In this document: piece by piece, positions 25,398 through 34,232 of the stretch
Position numbering within the stretch: position 1 is the first letter of the stretch
Layout: each line of letters begins with the position of its first letter
Assembly (NCBI GenBank): GCA_046154185.1
Contig: JBJXGE010000090.1
Location: 1-36,101, forward strand
Source of the DNA: JBJXGE01 sp046154185
Lineage (GTDB): Bacteria; Planctomycetota; UBA8108; UBA1146; JAJFFE01
Reading direction: 5' to 3'
DNA: 36,101 nt
The notes under the pieces: generated by a model
Told to the model about the DNA's origin: nothing
The model's input: only the letters and a program-made list of their open reading frames with translations
The model's database searches: none
Made by a program: the position numbers and the translations under genes

Positions 25398-26489
25398 ATG
25401 TTGCGTGCGTACTTGTTCCCGTTGTTAGCGGCGGCCGGCATGGTGTTCGCCGTGTACTCGGTGATCGTCGGCAATCGGCCGCTCCCAGCGGCGCCACCGG
25501 TTTCCGCGACGCCGCACGCGCCTTACGAGCACTACGTCGCTGGCGCGGGGTTGGTCGAGGCGTTGAGCGAGAACATCGCGGTCGGCACGTTGGTCGCCGG
25601 CGTTGTCGCCGAGGTCCAGGTCAAAGTCGGCACCACCGTCAAGCTCGGCGACGCGCTGTTCCGCATCGACTCGCGCGATCTGGCCGCGGAGCGCCTCGTG
25701 CGCGAAAGCGAGTTCGCCGCCGCGCGCGCGCGGCACGCTCAACTCGTGAGCCAGCCGCGCAGCGAAGAACTGCCGCTTCGCGTCGCCCGCGTCGACGAAG
25801 CGCGCGCCGCGCTCGCCGACGCGCGCGATGAGTATGAGATGTGGACCGGTCTGCCGGATAAACGCGCCGTCAGCGCCGAGGCGCTGAGCCGCCGAAAATT
25901 TGCGACTGAAGCCGCCGCCGCGCGACTCGTCCATGCCGAGAGCGAGCTCAAGCTCCTTGCCGCCGGCGCCTGGGCTCCGGATCTTGCGGTCGCGCAGGCC
26001 GACGTCGACTCCGCCGCCGCGCGACTCCGCGCGCTCGAAATCGAGATCGATCGCCGAACCGTCCGCGCACCGATCGCCGGAACGGTGCTGCAGCTCAAGA
26101 TTCGCGTGGGCGAGTACGCGCCGGCCGGCGCGCTCGCGACGCCGCTTTTGTTGCTCGGCGACTTGACCCGACTCGTCGTGCGCATCGATATCGACGAGAA
26201 CGACGCTTGGCGCGTCAAGTCGGGCGCGAACGCGCGCTCGTTCGTGCGCGGCAATTCGCGATTCTCGGCGGCGCTGCGCTTTGAACGCATCGAGCCGTTC
26301 GTGATACCGAAACGTTCGCTGACCGGCGAAAGCACCGAGCGCGTCGACACGCGCGTCTTGCAAGTTTTGTACAGCTTCGACCGCACCGAACTACCGGTTT
26401 ACGTCGGCCAACAACTCGATGTGTACATCGAGGCGCAACCGATCACGCCGAACGAGACGGCGGCGGAAAAGATGGATGGCGGTCGATGA
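25398..26489 (+). CDS. HlyD-family periplasmic adaptor protein
   Basis: A 363-residue membrane-anchored adaptor. An N-terminal TM (about 5-25) is followed by the first half of the biotinyl-lipoyl domain (AVGTLVAGVVAEVQVKVGTTVKLGDALFRID), a long alpha hairpin rich in Ala, Arg and Glu (~100-205), the second lipoyl half (RTVRAPIAGTVLQLKIRVGEYAP) and a beta-barrel end (LVVRIDIDENDAWRVKSG). It should bridge the inner-membrane ABC pump to the outer-membrane factor. ATG 25398 is preferred (GGGAG five bases before it) over GTG 25392 in the same frame. It starts 31 bases after the ATPase gene, and its stop overlaps the next start as ATGA. Confidence 0.92.
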   Translation: MLRAYLFPLLAAAGMVFAVYSVIVGNRPLPAAPPVSATPHAPYEHYVAGAGLVEALSENIAVGTLVAGVVAEVQVKVGTTVKLGDALFRIDSRDLAAERLVRESEFAAARARHAQLVSQPRSEELPLRVARVDEARAALADARDEYEMWTGLPDKRAVSAEALSRRKFATEAAAARLVHAESELKLLAAGAWAPDLAVAQADVDSAAARLRALEIEIDRRTVRAPIAGTVLQLKIRVGEYAPAGALATPLLLLGDLTRLVVRIDIDENDAWRVKSGANARSFVRGNSRFSAALRFERIEPFVIPKRSLTGESTERVDTRVLQVLYSFDRTELPVYVGQQLDVYIEAQPITPNETAAEKMDGGR

Positions 26490-27928
26490 ACCGGCGCGCC
26501 GGCTGGTGGAGCACGTCGATCGCGTGTTGCCTGACGCTGACAGGTTGCCGAGTCGGCCCGGACTACAATCCACCGCCGCTCGCGCTGCCGGTTGAATACG
26601 CGACGCCGCGCGCCGATGCGACTCCGCCCGCGATAGGGGATGCGCGCGATCTCGCGCGTTGGTGGTTGGGTTTTCGGGACCCGGTGCTCACTGACTTGAT
26701 CGAGCGCGCGCTCGCCGAAAACCTCGACCTCGAACTCGCGGCCGCGCGCTTGCGGGAAGCGCGCGCGGAAGTCGGCGCCGCGGTTGCGGCACGCTACCCG
26801 CACGCGGATCTCGCCGCCTCCTACGAACGCAGTCGTCGGAGCGTCAACACGCCGCAGTCGCCCGCGATTTTCGGGGATCGCGAGCAGAGTCTGTTTCGCG
26901 CCGGCTTCGACGCGAGTTGGGAATTGGATCTTTCAGGTGGCATCGCGCGCGCCGTTGAAGCAGCGACCGCGGACTTCGGCGGCATCGTCGAGGCGCACCG
27001 CGCCGTGCGTGTCACTTTGGTCGCGGAAGTCGCGCGTAACTATCTGGAGCTGCGCGGCGCTCAGCAACGGTTCGAGATCACGACGCAAAACCTCGCGAGT
27101 CAGCGCGAAACGTTGGAGCTAGTCGATACGCGTTTCGCCGGCGGGTTGGCGCCGGAACTCGATGTCGCGCGCGCCCGCGCGCAGGTCGAATCGACCTCCG
27201 CGCTCCTCCCCGCGCTCGACCGAAGCATCGCGGAATTCTCGCACCGGCTCGCCGTGCTCGTCGGACAAGTGCCGGGCGCGCTCGCCGCCGAACTCGCTCG
27301 CACTCAGCCGATTCCGTTGGCGTCGCCGCACGTGCCGGTCGGTTTGCCACCAGAGCTCTTGCGCCGCCGCCCCGACTTGCGGCGCGTCGAGCGCGCGCTC
27401 GCCGCCGAGACCGCGCGCATCGGAGTGGCGGTTTCCGACTTGTATCCAAAGCTCTCGCTCACCGGGTCCTTTGGTTATCAAAGCGAGCGAATCAAACGCC
27501 TCGATAGCGGCGCGAGTCAATACTGGTCGGTGCGACCGGCGTTGAGTTGGCCCATCCTTGAAAACGGTCTCTTGCGCGCGCGCATCGCCGCGCAGAGCGC
27601 GCGCGCCGAGCAAGCGTTGATTGCGTTCGAGCAGGCGGTGCTCGTCGCGCTCGCGGAAGTCGAGAACGCGCTCGTCGGCTACGAACGCGAAGCATCGCGT
27701 TACGGCGCGCTGGCCGCGGCGGTCGCGGCGCACCGACGCGCCGTTGAACTCGCGACGCAGCTCAATGAGCGCGGACTGATCGACTTCTTCGATGTCCTGG
27801 CCGCGCAACGCGACTTGTTGGCGAGTGAAGATCTACTGGTCGGGAGCGCGGAAGCGCGACAAACCTGGCTGGTCGCGCTTTACAAAGCGCTCGGCGGTGG
27901 ATGGGACTTAGGGTCCGCCCAAAATTGA
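26486..27928 (+). CDS. NodT-family outer-membrane efflux lipoprotein (TolC-like)
   Basis: A 480-residue outer-membrane channel. The signal peptide ends in a lipobox (LTLTGC, Cys21), followed by RVGPDYNPP, the classic start of mature NodT/OprM-type proteins. Two repeats of long helices and strands are visible: LIERALAENLDLELAAARLREARAEVGAA and later DLRRVERALAAETARIGVAVSDLYPKLSLTGSFGY; ARNYLELRGAQQRFEITTQNL is typical of the family. It should form a trimeric tunnel docked by the HlyD adaptor, which completes an envelope-spanning exporter. The start overlaps the HlyD stop by four bases. It is the last gene of the operon; I saw no convincing terminator in the ~215 bases before the convergent hydrolase gene. 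Confidence 0.94.
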   Translation: MNRRAGWWSTSIACCLTLTGCRVGPDYNPPPLALPVEYATPRADATPPAIGDARDLARWWLGFRDPVLTDLIERALAENLDLELAAARLREARAEVGAAVAARYPHADLAASYERSRRSVNTPQSPAIFGDREQSLFRAGFDASWELDLSGGIARAVEAATADFGGIVEAHRAVRVTLVAEVARNYLELRGAQQRFEITTQNLASQRETLELVDTRFAGGLAPELDVARARAQVESTSALLPALDRSIAEFSHRLAVLVGQVPGALAAELARTQPIPLASPHVPVGLPPELLRRRPDLRRVERALAAETARIGVAVSDLYPKLSLTGSFGYQSERIKRLDSGASQYWSVRPALSWPILENGLLRARIAAQSARAEQALIAFEQAVLVALAEVENALVGYEREASRYGALAAAVAAHRRAVELATQLNERGLIDFFDVLAAQRDLLASEDLLVGSAEARQTWLVALYKALGGGWDLGSAQN

Positions 27929-28144
27929 CTTCGCATATTGAGGCCGATCTCTGACATCTCTCCTGCTCGCGTCTATGCCGAGGCGGCCATGTCGCTGGCT
28001 CGCGATCTGCGTCCCGTTGATCGCACAACACGCGGCCGCGTCCTTCAACCGTGCTTGAGTGACAAGACTCAGGTGTTCATTCGGCCCCGGCAGAGCGTCG
28101 GCAGCGATTTCGTTGGCGGCGACGGCGAAATTCGCGCGTCGGCA

Positions 28145-28861
28145 TCACTTGCTTTCGACGATGCCATCCTTCGCACACCCTTCCTCCTTGGCGTGGGCTG
28201 CGGAGAGATAGAGTCCGAACCACTCGAGAGCCAAGCGTGCGACTTCTTCCAGCGCGCCCGGCTCTTCGAAAAGATGCGTCGCTCTTGGGACGATTCGCAA
28301 TTCACTCCGGCAGCGAAGCTGGCGCCTGGCGATCTCGTTGAGCTCGATCACCACGGGGTCTTGTTGGCCGACGATGAGTAGAGTGCTGGCCTCGACGGCC
28401 GAGAGTGCGACCCCAGCAAGATCGGGTCTTCCGCCGCGCGAGACGAGCGCCGAAATTTGTTTCGGGCGCCGCGCGGCCGCCAATAGGGCGGCGGCGGCTC
28501 CGGTGCTGGCGCCGAAGAGGCCGATGGGTAGCTGCGCGGTGCGCTCATCTCGCAGCATCGCGTCGACGAGCGCCAAGACTCGCTCGCCCAGCAACGCGAT
28601 ATTGAAGCGCAGCGCACCCGAGTGCCGATCGATCTCCTCTTCTTCTCGGGTCAAGAGGTCGGCAAGCAGCGTGGCGAAACCTCCGTCGACGAGCGCGCGC
28701 GCAACCGAGCGATTGCGCGGGCTGTGTCGGCTGCTGCCGCTCCCGTGCGCGAAGATAACCAGACCGCGAGCGCGCGTCGGAATCGTGAAGTCGCCGTCGA
28801 GTTGCACGGCGCCGGCATTCACTCGCAGCGCGGATGTCGACACGGTTGAGCTTGTCGTCAC
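28145..28861 (-). CDS. Alpha/beta hydrolase (dienelactone-hydrolase-like)
   Basis: A 238-residue cytoplasmic enzyme. The oxyanion region is FAHGSGSS (37-44), the nucleophile elbow GASTG puts the serine at 119, the acid is D168 in LLIVGQQDPVV and the base H196 in ATHLFEEPG, so the catalytic triad is complete. Closest in pattern are the dienelactone-hydrolase-related proteins often found beside, or fused to, phosphoribosyltransferase domains in stress-response regions; the substrate is unknown. GTG 28861 is preferred because AAGGAG lies six bases upstream. A TTG at 28915 in the same frame has no such site. It stands alone on the minus strand, convergent with the exporter operon, and its promoter should lie in the 250 bases before the ZIP gene's stop. 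Confidence 0.85.
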   Translation of the reverse strand: MTTSSTVSTSALRVNAGAVQLDGDFTIPTRARGLVIFAHGSGSSRHSPRNRSVARALVDGGFATLLADLLTREEEEIDRHSGALRFNIALLGERVLALVDAMLRDERTAQLPIGLFGASTGAAAALLAAARRPKQISALVSRGGRPDLAGVALSAVEASTLLIVGQQDPVVIELNEIARRQLRCRSELRIVPRATHLFEEPGALEEVARLALEWFGLYLSAAHAKEEGCAKDGIVESK

Positions 28862-29111
28862 GCGAGGCTCCTTTCCGGCAAGCGCTCGGAGCGCGCTCGG
28901 AAACGTCTCCGGCAATTGTGCTCGACCGCTCCCCGGTTTCTTTCGAGTCGGGAGCTGAACTCTGCTACGAAACTAGGCAATCGCTGTGCCACCGCCCACG
29001 TCCCCGCGAGGAAGCAGAGGAATTCCGAACTCGACAACGGCGGGCAGAATCGCGAAAGCTTTCCGAGATTTGCGACTTCGAATAAACGAGTTTCGAATGA
29101 AGCCCACGCCA

Positions 29112-29957
29112 TCAACTCAGCGCGTTATCGAGCGTCATCATGACGACAAATCCAACGAGAAACCCGATCGTCGCCAGTTCGACGCTGCCGCTGCGCACGG
29201 TTTCTGGAATGAGCTCCTCGACGACCACGTAAAGCATCGCTCCCGCGGCGGCCGCCATGGCAAAGGGCAACAACGGTTGCGAGATCATCACGACTCCCAC
29301 GCCGAGGATGCCCGCGATAGGTTCGACGGTCGCGGAGAGTTGGCCGTACCAGAAGGCGCGCAGAGGACTCATGCCGTCGCGGCGCAACGGCAATGCGATG
29401 GCGAGTCCCTCCGGGATGTTCTGCAGCCCGATGCCGATCGCGAGCGCTGTGGCGGCTCCGACATTCTCGGCGCCGTAGGCGACTCCGACCGCCAGTCCTT
29501 CGGGAAAATTGTGGATCGTAATAGCGATCATCAACAACACGGAGCGCCGCCATCGCACCCGTGGACCCTTGGGTCGAGATTCGTCGGGAAACTCAGAGTG
29601 CTGGTGCGGCAAGCAGCGGTCCAACGAATAGAGAAGTGCGCTGCCGATCGCGAATCCGCACACCGTCGCGACGACGCCACCCGCCGCCAGTGCCGGCTCG
29701 AGCAGCGACCAGCACGCCGCCGCCACCATCACACCGCCCGCAAATCCCATGAACACATCCATGAGCCGGCGCGGCGCCGATCGGAAAAACAATACCGGCA
29801 GCGTGCCGATTGCGGTGAGCAGGTACGTGCCAATCGTGGCCACCAGCGCCTGCCGCAGCGGACCGAGATTGCCGAACCATTCCACCACTTCTCGCGCTGC
29901 CTCTCGATTCGGCTCCTCAAGAACCCCGTCGCGATTCTTGTCACTCGCGCGTATCAC
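29112..29957 (-). CDS. ZIP-family metal transporter
   Basis: A 281-residue membrane protein. Both metal-site motifs of the ZIP family are present: HNFPEG (149-154) and QNIPEG (179-184), with eight or so hydrophobic segments and a histidine-containing loop (CLPHQHSEF) between TM3 and TM4. It should move Zn2+ or another divalent metal across the inner membrane; it resembles the GufA/ZupT group. The start is GTG 29957, whose first residues contain an EF-hand-like loop (DKNRDG, 6-11). This is odd for a ZIP, and a later GTG may be the true start. The gene lies between the hydrolase and the FGE-fold gene on the same strand, 93 bases from the latter. Confidence 0.88.
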   Translation of the reverse strand: MIRASDKNRDGVLEEPNREAAREVVEWFGNLGPLRQALVATIGTYLLTAIGTLPVLFFRSAPRRLMDVFMGFAGGVMVAAACWSLLEPALAAGGVVATVCGFAIGSALLYSLDRCLPHQHSEFPDESRPKGPRVRWRRSVLLMIAITIHNFPEGLAVGVAYGAENVGAATALAIGIGLQNIPEGLAIALPLRRDGMSPLRAFWYGQLSATVEPIAGILGVGVVMISQPLLPFAMAAAAGAMLYVVVEELIPETVRSGSVELATIGFLVGFVVMMTLDNALS

Positions 29958-30050
29958 CTCGGACGAAGGTTCTTGCCGTGATGAAGCAGAGCGTGATGTG
30001 CTGCTCTAAAGGCCGGCATGGCACATCTGTTTTTCCGCTGCGATTGCGAC

Positions 30051-31028
30051 TCAAAACTCGCCGATGAGCTCGCGCTCGCGGACGATGCGAAAACCTACCA
30101 CAGCGGCGAGCGGGGGCGTGTTCTTGCGCGCGGAGAATCCGCCGAGCAACGGGAACGGCATTCTGGCCGCAGAGCTGCAAGAAAGTGGTTCGCGTGCCGG
30201 CCAACCGCCGCTGCGCAGCACGTGACTCCACCCACGAGCGGGTCCCTTCGGGTCCCGAACCTCGCCGGCTCGCTCCAGCTTCGAGTAGTACGAGTGCGTG
30301 TACCAGTCGGAGACCCATTCGGCGGCATTGCCATGCATATCGAACAAGCCCCAGGCATTCGGCTTCAACATCGCCACGCGCGCCGCGCGCCCACCGCTCT
30401 CGTTTCGGTACCAGCCGTATTCCGCTAGCTCGCGCTTCGAGTCGCCGAAACTGAAAAGCGTCGTTGTGCCGGCCCGACAGGCGTATTCCCATTCGGCTTC
30501 GGTCGGCAGGCGATACACGCTCTGCTCGAGCTCCGAAAGCCGTTCGCAGAACTGAAGGGCCATTTCCCACTTGATACCGACGGCAGGCCCGTCGCTCTCC
30601 GGCGAGAACGAGTTGGGCACGTAATCCGACAGGACCCGCTGCATCTGTTCGTTCGTGACCTCGGTGATCGAGAGGAAGTAACCCTGCGAGATGATGACGC
30701 GATGGGCCGGTTGTCGGTCGAATACGCGGTGCACATCGGGACCCATGGTGAAAGTGCCAGGCTCGATCTCGGCGAATTTCATCCCGAGCGTGTTGACGCG
30801 CGCTGAATTCCACACGCGGCTCCTGAGCTCCGTTGATTCCCGGGCGATCCCGCCAAGCCGAGCGACCGCAGGCCACCATTCGTTACGGTCGCTCGATCGA
30901 GTTGCCTGAACAAGCGTCGCCGTCTCGTCGGTTCGAGCAGAAACACTTTGCGACCGCGTCGCAAGGAAGGAGGCGCATACTCCGACGATGATCGCCAGTC
31001 CCACGCCGCAGCGTAGTAGACAACTCAT
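30051..31028 (-). CDS. Secreted FGE-sulfatase-fold (SUMF1-type) protein lacking the catalytic cysteine pair
   Basis: A 325-residue exported protein. A signal peptide (hydrophobic 9-23) precedes a short linker and the FGE-type domain (~82-320): GMKFAEIEPGTFTMG, ITEVTNEQMQRVLSDY, YRLPTEAEWEYACRAGTTTLFSFGD, NAWGLFDMHGNAAEWVSDWY and RSGGW near the end. True FGEs have two cysteines just after this last motif; here only Cys284 is nearby, so formylglycine synthesis is unlikely. Many such proteins in planctomycetes act in other ways, including ligand binding. AAAGG lies eight bases before the ATG. No sulfatase gene is present in the window. It is divergent from the P-type ATPase gene across 391 bases. 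Confidence 0.88.
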   Translation of the reverse strand: MSCLLRCGVGLAIIVGVCASFLATRSQSVSARTDETATLVQATRSSDRNEWWPAVARLGGIARESTELRSRVWNSARVNTLGMKFAEIEPGTFTMGPDVHRVFDRQPAHRVIISQGYFLSITEVTNEQMQRVLSDYVPNSFSPESDGPAVGIKWEMALQFCERLSELEQSVYRLPTEAEWEYACRAGTTTLFSFGDSKRELAEYGWYRNESGGRAARVAMLKPNAWGLFDMHGNAAEWVSDWYTHSYYSKLERAGEVRDPKGPARGWSHVLRSGGWPAREPLSCSSAARMPFPLLGGFSARKNTPPLAAVVGFRIVRERELIGEF

Positions 31029-31419
31029 TTTCTTGCCTTTCTCGCGGCGCCGCCGGCCGCGCCTTGCCGCTCGGCGCTTCGGTATTCACGGGAGGGGCGG
31101 GAACGAGTCGCAGCCGAGCGCGTCGTTGGTGGGGTCGGGAGACGCCACCAGAACGGCGATTCTCGTGCTTCGATGGAGCGTCGGCAAGAACTGTCCCAGA
31201 GAGTTGAGGGGATCACGACATTCTCATGGCCGGCGTGAGAATCGCCGGGCGGCCGATCGTCCGCACTCTTTTCTTTGCTGATTGAATCTTGCGAGCATTT
31301 CCGGTAGGCATTCTCGCGATCCCTGGCGACGCGGACTTGATCGCACTCGGCAGAGACGAGCGCTCGGGCCGGGAAGGCTGCGGAGTTCGCGTCGCTGTGG
31401 ACAGTAGGGGAGGACGCCC
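31029..31419. other. Divergent intergenic region between the FGE-fold and P-type ATPase genes
   Basis: These 391 bases should hold the two divergent promoters. No convincing gene is present: short open frames on both strands lack family features or start sites. A TTGAAT at about 31281 is followed after 17 bases by TAGGCA, too poor a -10 to call. The ribosome binding site of the ATPase (AGGGGAGG) sits at the right edge. Confidence 0.5.
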
Positions 31420-34170
31420 GTGCAACTTCATCCTGGCAAACAGGAAACGACTCCTTCCTGGCACGCGCTGCTTGGCGCCGAAGCGGTCACGGCCGTCGAA
31501 TCGAATGGAATCGACGGCGTTTCGCTCGAGGAGGCGCACGCGCGGCTCCTTCGCTTCGGACCAAACGCGTTGCCCCAGATCGAGCAACGCTCGCTCTTTT
31601 CCGTGTTCACGGCCCAGTTCAAGAGCCCGCTCATTTACCTCCTGCTTGTCGCATCCGGGATCGCGCTCGCGCTCGGCCACGCGAGCGACGCAGTCGTGAT
31701 CCTCATCGTCGTCTTGCTCAACGCGCTCATCGGTGCTTTTCAAGAAGGCCGCGCCGCGCGATCTCTCGAAGCGCTGCGCAAACTCGCGACGCACGAGGCT
31801 CGCGTCATCCGCAGCGGACGAGAGCTGATCGTCGAGGCGCGCGAGGTCGTGCCCGGAGATGTCATCGTGCTCGAGGCGGGCGATGCGGTGCCAGCCGACG
31901 CGCGGTTGCTCGATGGCGCCGCGCTGCAGATCGCCGAGGCCGCTCTGACCGGAGAGTCGGCGCCCGTCGCTAAGCACCTCCTTCCGCTCGCTCCGGACAC
32001 ACCGCTCGCGGACCGACGCAACATGGTGTACGCGGGAACGCATGTCACTGCGGGACGCGCGCGCGCGGTGGTCGTGGCGACGGGGACGGCGACGGAGATC
32101 GGCCGGATCGCGGTGCTCGCCGGGACTGCGACGGAGCCCAAGACGCCGCTCGAGCAACGGATCGCGCACTTCGGACGCAACCTTTCCGTCGCGGCGGCGG
32201 CGATCTTCATCGTCGTGATCTTCGTCGGCTTGCTACGCGGGATGGAACTCGGACAGATCCTGATGCTCGGGATCAGTCAGGTCGTCGGGATGATCCCAGA
32301 GGGTTTGCCGGTCGCGATGACAATTGCCCTCGCAGTCGGCGTTCAGCGCATGGCCCGCCGGCGTGCCGTCGTGCGGCGGCTTGCCGCCGTCGAGACGCTC
32401 GGCTCGACGACGGTGATCTGCAGCGACAAAACCGGGACTCTCACGCGCAACGAGATGACCGTAACCGTCGTGGTCCTGCCCGATGGTCGCGAGTTGACCG
32501 TGACCGGAGCGGGTTACGCGCCCAACGGGAAGCTCGTCGAAGCAGGACATTCGCTCGAGCCGATTCCGGGGGAGGTCCAATCACTGATCGAAGCTGGAGC
32601 GTTGTGCAACGATGCCCAGCTCCACGGCCCAGCCGAATCCGAGCCGCGCTGGACGCCGATCGGCGATCCGACCGAGGTCGCGCTTCTCACGCTCGCGATC
32701 AAGGGCGGCGTAGTGCCCGCCGATCTGCGAGCGCGGTTTCCCCGGCGCGCGGAGCTACCGTTCGATCCGGTGGCAAAGATGATGGCCACACAACACGAAA
32801 CGCCCACCGGCCCGTTCGTCATCCTCAAGGGGGCGCCGGAAGTCGTCTTGGAGCAATGCCGTGCCGCACGGCACGCGGGCCGGGACGAAGTGATCGACGA
32901 CGATCGACTGCGCATGTTGCGTGATTGCGCGGAGCGAATGGCCGCGCGCGCGTTGCGCGTGCTGGCGGTCGCCGTCGTCAAAGGCGCAGGGATCGATGGG
33001 CGCGTCGGATTCGACGCGCTTCGCGGCCGCGCCACACTGCTCGGGTTCCTCGGCCAGATCGATCCACCACGGGTCGAGGTCAAGGACGCGGTCGCGCGCT
33101 GCCGCGACGCCGGCATTCGTCCGGTGATGGTAACCGGCGACCACCGGGCGACCGGCCACGCGATCGCCGTCGAACTGGGAATCTCGCGCGCCGATGATCT
33201 CGTCATCGATGGTCGCGAGCTCGAGAAGATGTCCGACCACGAACTCGCGGAACGGATCGATCGGATCTCCGTGTTCGCGCGCGTCCACCCCGCCCAGAAG
33301 CTACGCATCATCGATGCCTATCAGCGGCGGGGCGAGGTCGTCGCCATGACGGGTGACGGAGTCAACGACGCGCCGGCGCTGGCGAAGGCCGACGTCGGCG
33401 TGGCGATGGGCATCACGGGGACGGAGGTGGCAAAGGAGTCCGCGAAGATCGTGATCAGTGACGACAACTTCGCCACAATCGTCGCCGCGGTCGAGGAAGG
33501 TCGCATCGTCTACCGCAACATCAAGAAGGCGGTCCTGCTCTTATTCTCGACCTCGGCAGCCGAAGTCGCGGTGCTCCTACTCGCGATGCTGATGGGCTAT
33601 CCGCCGCCATTCGCGGCAGTACAGATTCTGTGGAATAACCTCGTCACCGAAGGCCTCATCACGATCAACCTGATTATGGAGCCGGCCGAGGGAGACGAAA
33701 TGCGGCGACCTCCCATCTCTTCCGTCGAACCGTTACTCACGCGAATCTTGCTGACGAGGATGGCGTTCATGGTGCCGGCTATCGTGGCCTCGACGCTCGG
33801 CTGGTTCATTCTGCGCACGTCGGCCGGGATTCCCGAGGCTCAAGTGCGTACGGAGACGTTCACACTGCTTGCGATCTGCGAATGGTTCAACGTTCTCAAC
33901 TGCCGCTCCGAGTCGAAGTCCGCGCTCTCGCTCGGGGTGTTCAAAAACGTATGGCTCGTCGGCGGGCTCGTCATCGGCAACCTCCTTCAAGTCGGGGTCG
34001 TGTTTTGGGAGCCGCTCGGCCGCGTGTTTCACACAGTGCCATTCGGTTCGAGCGAAGTCGTGGCGCTCGGCGTCGTCGGCAGCCTTGTCCTGTGGGTCGA
34101 GGAGCTCCGAAAGCTGTTCTTGCGCCGACGCGATCGGCGCCTTGCGAAGTTTCCCGATGATGAGCCCTGA
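31420..34170 (+). CDS. P2-type cation-transporting ATPase
   Basis: A 916-residue inner-membrane pump. An N-terminal cation-ATPase domain (HALLGAEAVTAVESNGIDGVSLEEAHARLLRFGPNALP) is followed by TGES (177-180, actuator), PEGLP (TM4, E294), the phosphorylated D336 in DKTGTLT, an ATP-binding KGAPE motif, and TGDGVND (G645-D650), then six C-terminal TM segments. The order and length are those of Ca2+-ATPase-like P2 pumps. Of the residues that bind cation in SERCA, the TM4 Glu and a TM5 Glu (E715) are present, but the TM6 motif reads WNNLVTEG, with Glu744 where SERCA has Asp800; ion specificity is therefore uncertain. GTG 31420 has GGGGAGG six bases upstream. The gene is followed by a long hairpin. 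Confidence 0.95.
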   Translation: MQLHPGKQETTPSWHALLGAEAVTAVESNGIDGVSLEEAHARLLRFGPNALPQIEQRSLFSVFTAQFKSPLIYLLLVASGIALALGHASDAVVILIVVLLNALIGAFQEGRAARSLEALRKLATHEARVIRSGRELIVEAREVVPGDVIVLEAGDAVPADARLLDGAALQIAEAALTGESAPVAKHLLPLAPDTPLADRRNMVYAGTHVTAGRARAVVVATGTATEIGRIAVLAGTATEPKTPLEQRIAHFGRNLSVAAAAIFIVVIFVGLLRGMELGQILMLGISQVVGMIPEGLPVAMTIALAVGVQRMARRRAVVRRLAAVETLGSTTVICSDKTGTLTRNEMTVTVVVLPDGRELTVTGAGYAPNGKLVEAGHSLEPIPGEVQSLIEAGALCNDAQLHGPAESEPRWTPIGDPTEVALLTLAIKGGVVPADLRARFPRRAELPFDPVAKMMATQHETPTGPFVILKGAPEVVLEQCRAARHAGRDEVIDDDRLRMLRDCAERMAARALRVLAVAVVKGAGIDGRVGFDALRGRATLLGFLGQIDPPRVEVKDAVARCRDAGIRPVMVTGDHRATGHAIAVELGISRADDLVIDGRELEKMSDHELAERIDRISVFARVHPAQKLRIIDAYQRRGEVVAMTGDGVNDAPALAKADVGVAMGITGTEVAKESAKIVISDDNFATIVAAVEEGRIVYRNIKKAVLLLFSTSAAEVAVLLLAMLMGYPPPFAAVQILWNNLVTEGLITINLIMEPAEGDEMRRPPISSVEPLLTRILLTRMAFMVPAIVASTLGWFILRTSAGIPEAQVRTETFTLLAICEWFNVLNCRSESKSALSLGVFKNVWLVGGLVIGNLLQVGVVFWEPLGRVFHTVPFGSSEVVALGVVGSLVLWVEELRKLFLRRRDRRLAKFPDDEP

Positions 34171-34177
34171 GTCGACG

Positions 34178-34217
34178 AAACAGCGCGGGGCTCCCGATGG
34201 CGAGTCCCGCGCTGTTT
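34178..34217. terminator. Bidirectional hairpin between convergent genes
   Basis: AAACAGCGCGGGGCTC (34178-34193) pairs with GAGTCCCGCGCTGTTT (34202-34217), a 16-bp stem with one G-U pair and an eight-base loop. It begins seven bases after the ATPase stop and ends 15 bases before the stop of the minus-strand haloperoxidase gene. The AAA/TTT edges give a short U-tract in either direction, so it can serve both genes. Confidence 0.8.
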
Positions 34218-34232
34218 GTGCAGGGTAGTTTC

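Noticed and set aside
31213..32169. 318-residue open frame on the - strand
   Set aside because: It is antisense to the P-type ATPase; the part in the intergenic region shows no recognisable domain.
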